Of a DNA stretch of 64,000 bases, positions 37,256-46,637 are shown piece by piece. Position 1 is the first letter of the stretch, and every line of letters begins with the position of its first letter. The stretch comes from Novosphingobium sp. GTDB taxonomy: Bacteria; Pseudomonadota; Alphaproteobacteria; Sphingomonadales; Sphingomonadaceae. The notes beneath the pieces were generated by a model, which saw only the letters and a list, made by a program, of their open reading frames with translations, searched no databases and had not been told where the DNA came from. The position numbers and the translations under genes are program-made. The stretch covers positions 176,909-240,908 of the forward strand of contig JAGIAR010000005.1 of NCBI GenBank assembly GCA_017744735.1. The letters are read 5' to 3'.

Positions 37256-39988
37256 ATGGAGCCCCTCCCCCTCCCCGCCCTGCACGCCAGCCACGCCGGC
37301 AGTTGGCTGCGCGCGACGCAGGGAACTGCTGCGACCAGAACCGCGAGCAAGGGCGAGGCGATCATGGCGGCTGCCGATACGCCGCATCTCCTGCTCAACG
37401 CCCCGCTGGTCGCGACGCGGCTGGGCTATCCCGATCTGTCCGGGCTGGATCTGCTCGAACTCTACGCCTTCGTCCATCCGGCGCGGTTCTGCGTGCCGAC
37501 CCCCAAGGGCCTTGCCCATGCACTCGGGCTGGACGAGCCCCGGAGCGACGACGAGGTGCCGCTGCTGCTCCAGCGCGCCGCCGCCCGGCTGGTGGAGACC
37601 TGCGGCGGCGAGGAATGGACGGAGCGCGAAGGCGCCTGGAGCGTGCTGCAATCGCTCGTGCGGCTGCGCTGGCCATGGGCCAATGTCATCGCCCCGCATA
37701 TCCGCCAGCCCGAGCGCGCCGAACGCTGGCTGTTCACCCGCCTGCCCGAATGGGACGAGGCGCCCGAGCGGCCCCAGCCGGCGCAGGTCAGGCTCGATCC
37801 CGAGGACGTGCGCGCACGGCTGAGCGAGCTGACCGGCCACCATGCGGAGGAGCGCCCGAGCCAGCGGGTCTATGCCGCCGAAGCTGCCTGGACCTTCGCC
37901 CCGCGCGAGCGGAAGGGCGCCCCGCACGTGTTGCTGGCGCAGGCGGGCACCGGGATCGGCAAGACCCTCGGCTATCTCGCCCCGGCCTCGCTGTGGGCCG
38001 AGAAATCGGGCGGCACGGTGTGGGTCTCGACCTTCACCAAGAACCTCCAGCGCCAGCTCCGCCGCGAGAGCCGCCGCGCCTGGCCGGCCGCGCGCGCCGA
38101 CGGCAGCCAGCCGGTGGTGGTGCGCAAGGGGCGCGAGAACTATCTCTGCCTGCTCAATCTGGAGGACGCGCTGCAGGGCGGCTTCGGCGGGCGCGCCGCG
38201 GTTCTGGCGCAGCTCGTCGCGCGCTGGGCGGCCTATTCGCAGGACGGCGACATGATCGGCGGCGATCTGCCCGGCTGGCTGGGGACATTGTTCCGCAGCC
38301 GCGCGATCCGCTCGCTGACCGACCAGCGCGGCGAATGCGTCTACGCCGGCTGCCCGCATTACCGGAAGTGCTTCATCGAACGCGCCGGGCGGGCCAGCGC
38401 CCAGGCCGATCTGGTGATCGCGAACCACGCGCTGGTGATGGTCAACGCCGCGCGCGGCCGCGACCATGCGCAGCGCCCGACAAGGATCGTGTTCGACGAG
38501 GGCCATCACGTGTTCGACGCGGCGGATTCGACCTTCGCCGCCGAGCTGACCGGCATGGAGTGCGTCGAGCTCAAGCGCTGGATCGTCGGACCCGAGCGCG
38601 GCTCCAAGGGCCGGCGCCGCGGGCTGTCGGCGCGGCTGGCCGATCTCGCCTCTTACGACGAGGCCGGCGGCAAGGCGATCGCCGCTGCAGTGGAAGCGGC
38701 CGACGCGCTTCCCGGCGACGGCTGGCTCGCCCGGCTGGCGGAGAACGCGCCCTCCGGCCCGATCGAAGGGCTGCTCGCCGGGGTCCGCGCGCTCACCTAC
38801 GCCCGCGACGAGAGCGGCGGGCAGGAAATGGGCTACGGGATCGAGACCGAGGCCGCCCAGCTCGACGGCAATTTCGTCGAGCTGGCGCAGCAGGCACAGG
38901 GCGCCCTCGCCGCGATCCGCACTCCGCTGATCAAGCTCGGCGTGCGGCTGGAGGCCTTGCTGGAAGAACCGCCCGACTGGCTCGACGGACCCGGCCGCGC
39001 GCGGATCGACGGGGCGCGCTATTCGCTCAAGTGGCGGATCGACATGCTCGCGGCGTGGGAGGCGCTGCTCGGGCGGCTCGGCGGCGCGGCCGACCCCGAT
39101 TTCGTCGACTGGCTCGCGGTCGACCGCTCCGAGGCGCGCGAATACGATATCGGCCTCCACCGCCGCTTCCTCGATCCGATGAAGCCTTTCGCCCAGACCG
39201 TGCTCGAGCCCGCCCACGGGGTGATGCTGACCAGCGCGACGCTGAAGGACGGCGGCGACTGGACCGCGGCGCTCGCCCGCTCCGGCGCCAACTGGCTCGA
39301 CGTGGCCCCGCATCTGACCGAGCAGCTCAGCCCGTTCGATTATGCCGCCAATGCCGAGGTGCTGATCGTCACCGACGTGCGCAAGGGCGATCTTGCCGCG
39401 CTGGCGGGCGCCTACGGCCGGCTGATCGAGGCATCCCGGGGGGGCGTGCTCGGCCTGTTCACCGCGATCCGGCGGCTGCGCGCGGTGCATGGAAGGATCG
39501 CCGACCGGCTCGCGCGCGAGGGCCTGCCGCTCTACGCCCAGCATGTCGATCCGATCGACACCGGCACGCTGGTGGACATCTTCCGCGACGATCCGCGCGC
39601 CTCGCTGCTGGGCACCGATGCTCTGCGCGACGGGGTCGACGTCCCCGGCCATTCGCTGCGCTGCGTGGTGATGGAGCAGGTCCCCTGGCCCAAGCCATCG
39701 ATCCTTCACCGCGCGCGGCGCGCGGCGAATGGCGGTTCCGGTTTCGACGACCGGATCATTCGCGCCCGGCTGGCGCAGGCCTTCGGACGGCTGATCCGCA
39801 CGGCCCAGGATCGCGGTCATTTCGTGGTGCTGTCGGCCGCCTTCCCGAGCCGGCTGACCGCCGCCTTCCCGCCCCGAACGCCGATCCACCGGCTTACGCT
39901 CGATCAGGCTTTACATCGCGTCGCCGGGGGTGTTTCAGTCGGGAACGACGCGATTCCGGCCCTTCCGGTCTCGCCGCCGGAGGATTGA
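37256..39988 (+). CDS. DinG/Rad3-type ATP-dependent DNA helicase
   Basis: A 910-residue superfamily 2 helicase. Its N-terminal 220 residues (LPALHASHAGSWLRATQG, GEAIMAAADTPHLLLNAPLV) are characteristic of the alphaproteobacterial form. The helicase core has Walker A AQAGTGIGKTLGYL, a DEGH box in FDEGHHVFDA, and a four-cysteine iron-sulfur site formed by YLCLLN and ECVYAGCPHYRKCF. Motifs V and VI are GVDVPGHSLRCVVMEQVPW and QAFGRLIRT. It unwinds DNA with 5'-3' polarity in related enzymes, acting in repair or R-loop removal. It precedes the SixA-like gene by 7 bases. Confidence 0.93.
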   Translation: MEPLPLPALHASHAGSWLRATQGTAATRTASKGEAIMAAADTPHLLLNAPLVATRLGYPDLSGLDLLELYAFVHPARFCVPTPKGLAHALGLDEPRSDDEVPLLLQRAAARLVETCGGEEWTEREGAWSVLQSLVRLRWPWANVIAPHIRQPERAERWLFTRLPEWDEAPERPQPAQVRLDPEDVRARLSELTGHHAEERPSQRVYAAEAAWTFAPRERKGAPHVLLAQAGTGIGKTLGYLAPASLWAEKSGGTVWVSTFTKNLQRQLRRESRRAWPAARADGSQPVVVRKGRENYLCLLNLEDALQGGFGGRAAVLAQLVARWAAYSQDGDMIGGDLPGWLGTLFRSRAIRSLTDQRGECVYAGCPHYRKCFIERAGRASAQADLVIANHALVMVNAARGRDHAQRPTRIVFDEGHHVFDAADSTFAAELTGMECVELKRWIVGPERGSKGRRRGLSARLADLASYDEAGGKAIAAAVEAADALPGDGWLARLAENAPSGPIEGLLAGVRALTYARDESGGQEMGYGIETEAAQLDGNFVELAQQAQGALAAIRTPLIKLGVRLEALLEEPPDWLDGPGRARIDGARYSLKWRIDMLAAWEALLGRLGGAADPDFVDWLAVDRSEAREYDIGLHRRFLDPMKPFAQTVLEPAHGVMLTSATLKDGGDWTAALARSGANWLDVAPHLTEQLSPFDYAANAEVLIVTDVRKGDLAALAGAYGRLIEASRGGVLGLFTAIRRLRAVHGRIADRLAREGLPLYAQHVDPIDTGTLVDIFRDDPRASLLGTDALRDGVDVPGHSLRCVVMEQVPWPKPSILHRARRAANGGSGFDDRIIRARLAQAFGRLIRTAQDRGHFVVLSAAFPSRLTAAFPPRTPIHRLTLDQALHRVAGGVSVGNDAIPALPVSPPED

Positions 39989-39995
39989 GTACCCC

Positions 39996-40529
39996 GTGAA
40001 GCTGCTCGGCCTGCTGCGCCATGCGAAGTCCGACTGGGACGATCTCGGCCTGCGCGATTTCGACCGCGGGCTGAACGATCGCGGCCGCAAGGGCGCGACG
40101 CTGATGGGGGACCACATCCGCACCCACGGAATCCGGTGGGAGCGGGTCGTCGCCAGCCCCGCGGTAAGGGTGAAGCGCACGCTGGAGGCCGCGAGGCTCG
40201 ACGAGGGCGCGGTGTGGCAGGACAACGCCTATCTCGCCAGCTCCGCGACGCTGCTGGACGTGCTGGCGAAGGTCGAGGACGATCCCTTCTCGGTGCTGCT
40301 CGCCGGACACAATCCGGGGCTGCAGGAACTGATCTTCGAGCTGGTTCCGCCCGAAGCCGAAAACGCGCTGTTCGACGAAGCGGCGGAAAAGCTGCCTACC
40401 GCGACCTATGCGGTGCTGGAGCTCGATATCGACGACTGGGCGGCAATCGCCCCGGGGCGCGGCAGGCTCGTCCATCTCGCCCGCCCGCGCGATCTCGACC
40501 CCGAGCTGGGGCCGGAAGTGATGGGATAG
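39996..40529 (+). CDS. SixA-like histidine phosphatase family protein
   Basis: A 177-residue protein of the phosphoglycerate mutase-like branch, SixA group, that removes phosphate from histidine or small molecules. The catalytic RHG motif is LLRHAKSDW, and the second-shell histidine lies in LLAGHNPGLQEL. SPAVRVKRTLEAA matches the conserved Arg region. The start is probably the GTG at 39996, giving VKLLGLLRHAK, with GGAGG about 12 bases upstream inside the helicase 3' end; an ATG at 39930 would overlap the helicase gene. It converges on merR. Confidence 0.88.
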   Translation: MKLLGLLRHAKSDWDDLGLRDFDRGLNDRGRKGATLMGDHIRTHGIRWERVVASPAVRVKRTLEAARLDEGAVWQDNAYLASSATLLDVLAKVEDDPFSVLLAGHNPGLQELIFELVPPEAENALFDEAAEKLPTATYAVLELDIDDWAAIAPGRGRLVHLARPRDLDPELGPEVMG

Positions 40530-40542
40530 GAGCCTGCCGGGC

Positions 40543-40923
40543 TCAGCTTTCCAGCGCCGCCGCCAGCCTTCCGCGGATCGCGCGCAGTTGCGGGAGCACG
40601 TCGGTGCGCGCGGCGGCGGCGGATGGAGCGGCTGCCGCAGACGCGGCCGGATCCGCCTTGGCGCCGCCCTGCAACGCCAGCCGCGCGCCCTTCAGCGTGT
40701 AGCCTTCGCGATTGACCAGCCGATCGATCGTGTCGACGATGCGCACGTCTTCGGCCCGGTAGTAGCGCCGTCCGCCGCTGCGCTTGAGCGGCTTGAGCAT
40801 CGGGAACTGCTGCTCCCAATAGCGCAGGACGTGCTGTTTGATCCCCAGCGCCTGCGCGACCTCGCCGATGGTGCGCAGAGCATCGGGCTCCTTCCCATCG
40901 TTGAAACGCGGATCGCTTGCCAC
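40543..40923 (-). CDS. MerR family transcriptional regulator
   Basis: A 126-residue protein with an N-terminal MerR winged helix: LRTIGEVAQALGIKQHVLRYWEQQFPMLKP, and the second part SGGRRYYRAEDVRIVDTIDRL. The C-terminal 40 residues are Ala-rich and lack metal or drug-binding cysteines. In alphaproteobacteria this gene regularly follows ihfA. It uses a GTG start at 40923 with GGGGGAG seven bases upstream. Regulated genes are not known. Confidence 0.93.
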   Translation of the reverse strand: MASDPRFNDGKEPDALRTIGEVAQALGIKQHVLRYWEQQFPMLKPLKRSGGRRYYRAEDVRIVDTIDRLVNREGYTLKGARLALQGGAKADPAASAAAAPSAAAARTDVLPQLRAIRGRLAAALES

Positions 40924-40948
40924 AGTGATTCTCCCCCAGTTTTTCTGT

Positions 40949-41248
40949 TCAGCCGTCGGCGATCCGGTCTTTCAGGATCTGGCTGGCGCGAAAGGTCAGC
41001 ACCCGCCGCGGGGTGATCGGAACCTCGATCCCGGTCTTGGGATTGCGGCCGACCCGCTGTTTCTTGTCACGCAGTAAAAATGTGCCGAAGCCCGAAATCT
41101 TGACGTTTTCGCCTTCTTCGAGCGCCCCACTCATATGGTCGAGAATGGTTTCGACCATCGCAAGCGACTCCGCCCGCGAAAAACCGAGTTTGCGGTTGAT
41201 GACCTCTGCGAGGTCCGCGCGGGTCAAGGTTCCGACCGATCGCATCAT
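40949..41248 (-). CDS. ihfA: Integration host factor subunit alpha
   Basis: A 99-residue DNA-bending protein of the HU/IHF family. [20 protein letters not shown] begins the helical dimer body, and [20 protein letters not shown] is the beta-arm with the intercalating proline region. The IHF-alpha form is favoured by [20 protein letters not shown] and by its place between fabH and merR. The start MMRSVG gives the usual N-terminus. It lies in the plsX-fabH-ihfA-merR cluster, 25 bases before merR. Confidence 0.94.
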   Translation of the reverse strand: MMRSVGTLTRADLAEVINRKLGFSRAESLAMVETILDHMSGALEEGENVKISGFGTFLLRDKKQRVGRNPKTGIEVPITPRRVLTFRASQILKDRIADG

Positions 41249-41350
41249 CTCTTCGCGCCCCCCAACATCCCATGACGTTCAAAGAACCGGACTGCACTGA
41301 AGCCCCACAAACTAACACATTGTGGGAACTTGGCAATGTGGGGAAACGCG

Positions 41351-41370
41351 GAGCGCCGAATCCGGCGCTC
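41351..41370 (-). terminator. Hairpin downstream of fabH
   Basis: GAGCGCCG (41351-41358) and CGGCGCTC (41363-41370) form a perfect 8-bp stem with an AATC loop, 3 bases after the fabH stop on the reverse strand. A TTTCCCC run follows it. It may partly separate fabH from ihfA. Confidence 0.6.
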
Positions 41371-41373
41371 GGG

Positions 41374-42339
41374 TTACATTCTGACGGCGCTGGCGCCCCA
41401 GGTAAAACCGCCGCCCATCGCTTCGAGCACCACGAGGTCGCCGGGCTTGATGCGCCCGTCGCGCACCGCGACGTCGAGCGCCAGCGGAACCGAGGCGGCG
41501 GAAGTGTTCGCATGGCGATCGACCGTCACCACCACCTTCTCGGGCGGCAGGCCGAGCTTGCGCGAGGTCGCGTCCAATATCCGCGCATTGGCCTGGTGCG
41601 GCACGACCCAGTCGACATCGGCCGGCGTCAGCCCCGCCCCGGCCAGCGCTTCGGCCAGCACCTCGGCGAGGTTCACCACGGCGTGGCGGAACACTTCGCG
41701 GCCCTTCATCCGGACCTTGCCGACCGTGCCGGTGGTCGAGGGACCGCCATCGACATTGAGCAGCGCGTTGTGCGCGCCGTCGGCGTGCAGCCGGGTCGCG
41801 AGAATGCCCGGCCCGTCTTCGGCCACCTCCTCCGCCGCGAGCACGATCGCCCCGGCACCGTCGCCGAACAGCACGCAGGTCGCGCGATCCTCCCAGTCGA
41901 GGATCCGGCTGAAGGTTTCGGCGCCGATCACCAGCGCCTTCCGCGCAGCGCCGGTGCGCAGCATCGAATCGGCCACGCCGAGCGCGTAGAGGAAGCCCGA
42001 ACAGACCGCCGCCACGTCGAACGCGATCCCGCCGTTGCAGCCCAGCGCATCCTGCACGATCGTGGCGGTGGCGGGGAAAGTCTGGTCGGGGGTCGCAGTG
42101 GCCAGTACGATCAGGCCGATCTCCGACGCATCCACCCCGGCCGCTGCGAGCGCCCGGCGCGCAGCCTCGGTCGCCAGCGTCGCGGTGGTCTCGCCCTCGC
42201 CCGCGATATGGCGCGAACGGATACCGGTGCGCTCGACGATCCATTCGTCGCTGGTGTCGACGGTTTTCGCCAGTTCGTCGTTGCTGACCGCGCGCGCCGG
42301 CAGCGCCGAGCCGGTGCCCTTGACTACCGAGCGGATCAT
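41374..42339 (-). CDS. fabH: Beta-ketoacyl-ACP synthase III
   Basis: A 321-residue thiolase-fold condensing enzyme that joins acetyl-CoA to malonyl-ACP to begin fatty acid synthesis. The catalytic triad is visible: Cys113 in [11 protein letters not shown], His in VPHQANARI, Asn in [30 protein letters not shown] and [13 protein letters not shown] are typical. The start ATG at 42339 overlaps the plsX stop (ATGA). The product works in the same pathway as AccBC and next to PlsX. Confidence 0.97.
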   Translation of the reverse strand: MIRSVVKGTGSALPARAVSNDELAKTVDTSDEWIVERTGIRSRHIAGEGETTATLATEAARRALAAAGVDASEIGLIVLATATPDQTFPATATIVQDALGCNGGIAFDVAAVCSGFLYALGVADSMLRTGAARKALVIGAETFSRILDWEDRATCVLFGDGAGAIVLAAEEVAEDGPGILATRLHADGAHNALLNVDGGPSTTGTVGKVRMKGREVFRHAVVNLAEVLAEALAGAGLTPADVDWVVPHQANARILDATSRKLGLPPEKVVVTVDRHANTSAASVPLALDVAVRDGRIKPGDLVVLEAMGGGFTWGASAVRM

Positions 42340-43412
42340 GCGGCCTTGCCGTCCGTCGAAGCAGCGGAGCCATTGCCGCGATCGCGCAAGCGCTCTTCGC
42401 CCAATTCGGCGAGATCGGCGGTGATGCGCTGGGTGATCTCGGCCTCCAGCATCCGCGCGGTGACCGCGACGGCATTGGCGACGCCGAGCGCGGTCGCGCT
42501 GCCATGGCTCTTCACCACCACGCCGTTGAGGCCGAGGAAAACCGCCCCGTTGTGGTTGTTCGGATCGAGATGGCCGCGGAGCAATTCGGTCGCCGGGCGG
42601 CTGACGAGAAAACCGAACTTCGAGCGCAGCGAGCTCTGGAAGCTGCGCCGCAGCAGGTCGGCAACGAAGCGCGCGGTGCCTTCGACCGCCTTGAGCGCGA
42701 TATTGCCCGAGAAACCGTCGGTCACCACCACGTCGACGTCGCCCCTCGACAGGCCGTTGGCCTCGACGAAACCGTCGAAGGCAAGCGACAGGCCCTTGGC
42801 CTCGCGCAAGCGCGCGGCGGCTTCCTGGAGCTGTTCGGTGCCCTTGTTTTCTTCGGTGCCGATGTTGAGCAGGCGCACGCGCGGCGCCTCGCGCCCGGTG
42901 ACGATGCGCGAATAGGCCGCGCCCATGATCGCGAACTGGACCAGGTTGCGGGCGTCGCAATCGGTGTTGGCGCCGAGATCGAGCATCACCACGTCGTCGT
43001 CGCCCAGCGTCGGCATCAGCGCCGCGAGCGCGGGACGGTCGATCCCCGGCATGGTGCGCAGCGCAAGCTTGGCCATCGCCATCAGCGCGCCGGTATTGCC
43101 GCCGCTCACCGCGGCGCCGGCGTCGCCCGCCTTCACCGCGTTGATCGCCATGCCCATCGAGGTGGTCTTGGCACGGCGCAAAGCCTGGGTCGGCTTCTCG
43201 TCGCCCGACACGACGTCCTCGGCATGGAGGATCTCGGACGCGCCGCGCAGATTGGGATGCTTTTCGAGCGCCTGCCGGATCAGCGGCTCGTCGCCCACCA
43301 GCAGGAACTTGAAGCGGTCATGACGGCGGCGGGCGAGAGCGGCGCCCTCGACCATCACGCGCACACCCTCATCGCCGCCCATCGCATCAACGGCGATACG
43401 CGGCAGACTCAT
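42336..43412 (-). CDS. plsX: Phosphate acyltransferase PlsX
   Basis: A 358-residue enzyme that makes acyl-phosphate from acyl-ACP, the acyl donor of PlsY in phospholipid synthesis. Markers are [10 protein letters not shown] near the start, [42 protein letters not shown] and the [13 protein letters not shown] motif. I use the ATG at 43412; a GTG two codons earlier is also possible. It lies 25 bases after rpmF and overlaps fabH. Confidence 0.96.
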   Translation of the reverse strand: MSLPRIAVDAMGGDEGVRVMVEGAALARRRHDRFKFLLVGDEPLIRQALEKHPNLRGASEILHAEDVVSGDEKPTQALRRAKTTSMGMAINAVKAGDAGAAVSGGNTGALMAMAKLALRTMPGIDRPALAALMPTLGDDDVVMLDLGANTDCDARNLVQFAIMGAAYSRIVTGREAPRVRLLNIGTEENKGTEQLQEAAARLREAKGLSLAFDGFVEANGLSRGDVDVVVTDGFSGNIALKAVEGTARFVADLLRRSFQSSLRSKFGFLVSRPATELLRGHLDPNNHNGAVFLGLNGVVVKSHGSATALGVANAVAVTARMLEAEITQRITADLAELGEERLRDRGNGSAASTDGKAA

Positions 43413-43437
43413 GTGCACTCACCCCTGTCTTGTGGAC

Positions 43438-43617
43438 TCAGAGCCCGACGGCGACGACTTCACGCCCATTGTAGTGGCCGCAAGCGTTGCACAGATTGTG
43501 CGGGCGCTTCAGCTCGCCGCAGTTCGAGCATTCGTGGAATGCTTCGACCTTCAGCGCGTCGTGCGAACGACGCATGCCCCGGCGGGACGGAGTGGTTTTT
43601 CGTTTGGGGACAGCCAT
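43438..43617 (-). CDS. rpmF: 50S ribosomal protein L32
   Basis: A 59-residue ribosomal protein. The N-terminus [20 protein letters not shown] and the zinc-finger cysteines (CSNCG and CNACG) followed by YNGREVV are diagnostic. The zinc-binding version is retained. It is the first visible gene of the cluster rpmF-plsX-fabH-ihfA-merR; the DUF177/YceD gene that often precedes rpmF is absent here, replaced by a divergent MAPEG gene. Confidence 0.97.
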   Translation of the reverse strand: MAVPKRKTTPSRRGMRRSHDALKVEAFHECSNCGELKRPHNLCNACGHYNGREVVAVGL

Positions 43618-43818
43618 CTCGGCACCTGTTCCAGCAAAATTTCAAGACGATACGGGACCGCACCTAGGCGATGGTCCGGCGTTACACAAGTGCAGCACAC
43701 CTGCGTTGTTACCGGGTTCGCATATTGACGGCGAAGGCGCGCCCTATAGCGATTTTAACGTGCGTTGCAACCTTTGCGCAGCTACCCCCTGCACAACATA
43801 AGTCCGGGGGAGAATACG

Positions 43819-44211
43819 ATGCTTTTGCCGACCACGCTCTGTCTCGCCGCGGCGGCCGCGCTCGTCAACATCTGGCTGGTGCTGCGGATCGGCCGGCTGC
43901 GCACCCAGTTCAAGGTTTCGGTCGGCGACGGCGGCCACGACCTGCTCGCGCGGCGGATGCGCGCACAGCTCAATTTCGTGGAAAACGTGCCGCTGGTGGT
44001 GATTCTGACAGGGCTGATCGAATTCTCCGGCAAGGGCGGCCTGTGGCTGTCGCTCGTCGCGGCGCTGTTCATGCTCGGCCGGCTGCTGCATGCTTTCGGG
44101 ATGGACGGCGACACGCCCTACCAGGGCCGGATGATCGGGACGGCCACCGCGATGCTGACCCAGATCGGGCTGGCCGGCGTGGCGGTGCTGATCGCGGCGC
44201 GAGTCATCTGA
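43819..44211 (+). CDS. MAPEG family membrane protein
   Basis: A 130-residue membrane protein with four hydrophobic helices, including LCLAAAAALVNIWLVLRIGR and the conserved segment RRMRAQLNFVENVPLVVI between helices one and two. It is of the MAPEG group (eicosanoid and glutathione metabolism relatives); bacterial members are usually glutathione transferase-like detoxification enzymes. The ATG at 43819 has GGGGGAG nearby. It is 7 bases before the Rieske gene, so the two are cotranscribed. Confidence 0.85.
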   Translation: MLLPTTLCLAAAAALVNIWLVLRIGRLRTQFKVSVGDGGHDLLARRMRAQLNFVENVPLVVILTGLIEFSGKGGLWLSLVAALFMLGRLLHAFGMDGDTPYQGRMIGTATAMLTQIGLAGVAVLIAARVI

Positions 44212-44218
44212 CGCCGGC

Positions 44219-45163
44219 ATGTTCGCCGATTTCGCCAACCACTGGATCATCGTCGGCCTGGCCGCCGATCTTCGGGCCGGCAAGATGCAGCCGCTCACGG
44301 TCGCGGGCGAACGGCTGGTGCTGTTTCGCGACAGCGAAGCCCGCCCGGCCGCGCTGATCGATCGTTGCCCGCATCGCGGCGTGGCGCTCTCGCTCGGCAC
44401 GCTCGAGGGCGGGATCGTCGAATGCCCGTTCCACGGGTGGAAATTCGACGGGACCGGCGCGAATTGCCTGGTGCCGTGGAATCCCGACGCCAAACGCGAC
44501 CAGCTCGCCGCCACCGCCCTGCCGGTGCGCGAGGCCGGCGGGCTGATCTGGCTCTACACCGGCTTTGCCCCGACCACCGAGCCCGCGCCGAGCGAAACCC
44601 TGTTCAAGCCCGGCGTGGTGCTGAGCGCGCAATCGGCGCTGTGGAACATCCACTGGACCCGGGCGATGGAGAACATGCTCGATTCGCCCCATCTGCCCTT
44701 CGTCCACAAGGGCACGATCGGGCGGTTCGTGGCGAAATACCGGCATGGCCGGATGGAAACCGAATGGTTCGAGGAGCCCTATGGCGCCCGGATCGAGAAC
44801 ATCATCGAAGGCAAGGACAAGCCTTCGCGGCTCGACTATCGCTATCCGAATGCGATGGAACTGTTTCTCGAGATCCCGGGCCGGCTGATGCACCTGATGG
44901 CCATCTGCACGCCCGAGAACCAGGACCAGACCCGGCTGACGATCGTCACCCTGCGGGATTTCGCGCGCTCGAAGCTGCTCGATCCGTTCTTCCGCCGCAG
45001 CAACCGCCGGATCGCGCTGGAGGACCAGGCGATCCTCGAATCCTCGCTCCCCGCAGAAGTACCGCCCGCGGGACAGGAGAAATCGGTGCGGACCGACCGG
45101 CCGACGCTGGCGTTCCGCAAGCTCTATTTCGAGCGGATCAAGGGCAGCAGCGCCAGCCGCTAG
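44219..45163 (+). CDS. Rieske-type aromatic ring-hydroxylating oxygenase
   Basis: A 314-residue oxygenase alpha subunit. The Rieske [2Fe-2S] ligands are Cys50-x-His52 in CPHRG and Cys69/His72 in CPFHGWKF. The catalytic iron site is ENMLDSPHLPFVHKG with two histidines and an aspartate. The C-terminal domain ends LAFRKLYFERI. Electron transfer partners (ferredoxin, reductase) are not adjacent. It probably hydroxylates or demethylates an aromatic, choline-like or steroid substrate; the specific one is unknown. Its stop TAG shares CTAG with the convergent hydrolase gene. Confidence 0.9.
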   Translation: MFADFANHWIIVGLAADLRAGKMQPLTVAGERLVLFRDSEARPAALIDRCPHRGVALSLGTLEGGIVECPFHGWKFDGTGANCLVPWNPDAKRDQLAATALPVREAGGLIWLYTGFAPTTEPAPSETLFKPGVVLSAQSALWNIHWTRAMENMLDSPHLPFVHKGTIGRFVAKYRHGRMETEWFEEPYGARIENIIEGKDKPSRLDYRYPNAMELFLEIPGRLMHLMAICTPENQDQTRLTIVTLRDFARSKLLDPFFRRSNRRIALEDQAILESSLPAEVPPAGQEKSVRTDRPTLAFRKLYFERIKGSSASR

Positions 45164-45834
45164 AGCGCGGCGATCGCCTCGTCGCCGACATAGGGATTGT
45201 CGATCCGCTCCTGCGCGAAGCTGCTGACCGGACCGTGGCCGGGAATGAAGGTCACATCCCCCAGCGGCCAGAGCTTGCGGGTGATCGAATCGAGCAGGTC
45301 CTGGTGGTTGCCCATCGGAAAGTCGGTCCGCCCGATCGAGCCTCGGAACAGCACGTCGCCGACGATCGCGAACTGCGTGGGACGATTGTAGAAGATCACA
45401 TGGCCGGGCGTGTGGCCCGGGCAGTGGATCACGTCCAGCTCGACCTCGCCCACGGTGACCGTGTCGCCATCGACCAGCCAGCGGGTCGGCTCGAAGACCT
45501 CGCCGCGCAGGCCCCATTTGCGGGCATCGTCGTCGAGCCGCGCAATCCAGAAGCGATCGGCCTCGTGCGGCCCCTCGACCGGCAGGCCGAGTTCCTTCGC
45601 CAGAACCCCGGCCTCGCCGCAATGATCGACATGGCCGTGGGTGACCAGCAGCTTCTCCAGCGTCACGCCCGCACGCCGGACCGCGTCCTTGAGCCGGTCG
45701 AGATCGCCGCCCGGATCGACCAGCGCACCGCGCATGGTCCTGGTGCACCAGATCAGCGAGCAGTTCTGCTGCAGCGGCGTGACGGGCACGATCGCGGCGC
45801 GCATGGGGGGCTCTTTGGGGGCGGTTTCGGCCAT
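45160..45834 (-). CDS. MBL-fold metal-dependent hydrolase
   Basis: A 224-residue metallo-beta-lactamase fold hydrolase. The zinc motif is THGHVDHCG (HxHxDH), followed by HCPGHTPGHV, the second and third metal sites, and FIPGHGPVSSF. The N-terminal AAIVPVTPLQQNCSLIW is typical of the glyoxalase II-like subgroup. The start could be ATG 45834 or ATG 45804, neither with a clear ribosome-binding site. The substrate is not known. It converges on the Rieske gene. Confidence 0.88.
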   Translation of the reverse strand: MAETAPKEPPMRAAIVPVTPLQQNCSLIWCTRTMRGALVDPGGDLDRLKDAVRRAGVTLEKLLVTHGHVDHCGEAGVLAKELGLPVEGPHEADRFWIARLDDDARKWGLRGEVFEPTRWLVDGDTVTVGEVELDVIHCPGHTPGHVIFYNRPTQFAIVGDVLFRGSIGRTDFPMGNHQDLLDSITRKLWPLGDVTFIPGHGPVSSFAQERIDNPYVGDEAIAAL

Positions 45835-45872
45835 GGGGCAAAGGTGGCGGGGCACCGCGGCGATTGCAAGCG

Positions 45873-46535
45873 CTAGAGCCGCCCGCCCTTCCACACCACC
45901 CGCCCGATCACCTCGACCTCTCCCGCCGGCACCTCCAGCGGCGGATAGGCGCGGTTGGCGCTGACCAGGGTCAAGTGCCCCGGCCGCAGCAATTGCACCC
46001 GCTTCACATGCAGCGCATCGCCCATCCGCACGACATGGATCCCGTCGCGGAACGGGCGCGGGGCGCGGTCGACCAGGATCTCGTCGCCGTCGCGCAGTTC
46101 GGGCTCCATCGAATCGCCGGCGACGGCGATCGCCGAGAGCATTTTCGGGTCGAGCCCCTGTTCGCGCAGCCAGCGGGGCGAGAAGCCGAAGCTGTCGAAC
46201 GGGATTTCCTGCGCGGAAAAGCTACCCGGGCCGGCAGAAGCCCCTAGCGGCAGGCGCGGGATCCTGACGAAATCCTCGGCCCATTCCTCCGCTTCGTAGG
46301 ATTTTCCTATCGACAGGCCCAGCTCCACCTCGGCCACGCCGAAGAATTGCGCAAGCACCCGCCGGTCCTGCTCGGCCAGCCGGCGCGGACTGCCCTTGGT
46401 GATGAACTGCTGCAGATAGGTCCCGTTCCTCCGGATCAGCCGTGACAGGGCGGCAAGGCTGACGCCCCGCTGATCGGCCAGTTCCGCCAGACGATCGCGC
46501 GCGTCGCGCTCGGAGGTTCCTACGGGCTTTTCCAT
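45873..46535 (-). CDS. S24 family (LexA/CI-type) repressor
   Basis: A 220-residue self-cleaving regulator. The N-terminal helix-turn-helix region is about 15-50 (GVSLAALSRLIRRNGTYLQQ). The C-terminal S24 peptidase domain has Ser142 in VAGDSMEP and Lys178 in DALHVKRVQ. A plausible autocleavage site is Ala101-Gly102 in LGASAGPGSF. The layout is that of a phage-CI-like regulator induced by DNA damage or another RecA signal. Paired inverted repeats precede its start, suggesting autoregulation. It is divergent from two small genes. Confidence 0.88.
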   Translation of the reverse strand: MEKPVGTSERDARDRLAELADQRGVSLAALSRLIRRNGTYLQQFITKGSPRRLAEQDRRVLAQFFGVAEVELGLSIGKSYEAEEWAEDFVRIPRLPLGASAGPGSFSAQEIPFDSFGFSPRWLREQGLDPKMLSAIAVAGDSMEPELRDGDEILVDRAPRPFRDGIHVVRMGDALHVKRVQLLRPGHLTLVSANRAYPPLEVPAGEVEVIGRVVWKGGRL

Positions 46536-46541
46536 CGTTCC

Positions 46542-46576
46542 ATCCTATACGTAGGATTTTTCCTAGACAAGTAGGA
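46542..46576. promoter_or_regulatory. Paired CCTA..TAGG operators of the S24 repressor
   Basis: ATCCTA-TACG-TAGGAT (46542-46557) and TCCTA-GACAAG-TAGGA (46561-46576) are two inverted repeats in tandem, 6 bases before the S24 start codon and 62 bases before the divergent small gene. A third, outward pair TAGGA-TTT-TCCTA sits inside the repressor gene at 46297-46309. The arrangement matches a cooperative repressor operator. Confidence 0.75.
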
Positions 46577-46637
46577 TTTCGCGGTCGAGGGTTTTTGCAC
46601 GCCGATTCGTTTCCGTCCGGCGCCGAAGGGAGGGCCC

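Noticed and set aside
37120..39999. 959-residue reading in another frame of the helicase gene
   Set aside because: Extreme Arg/Ala content; the correct frame has all helicase motifs.
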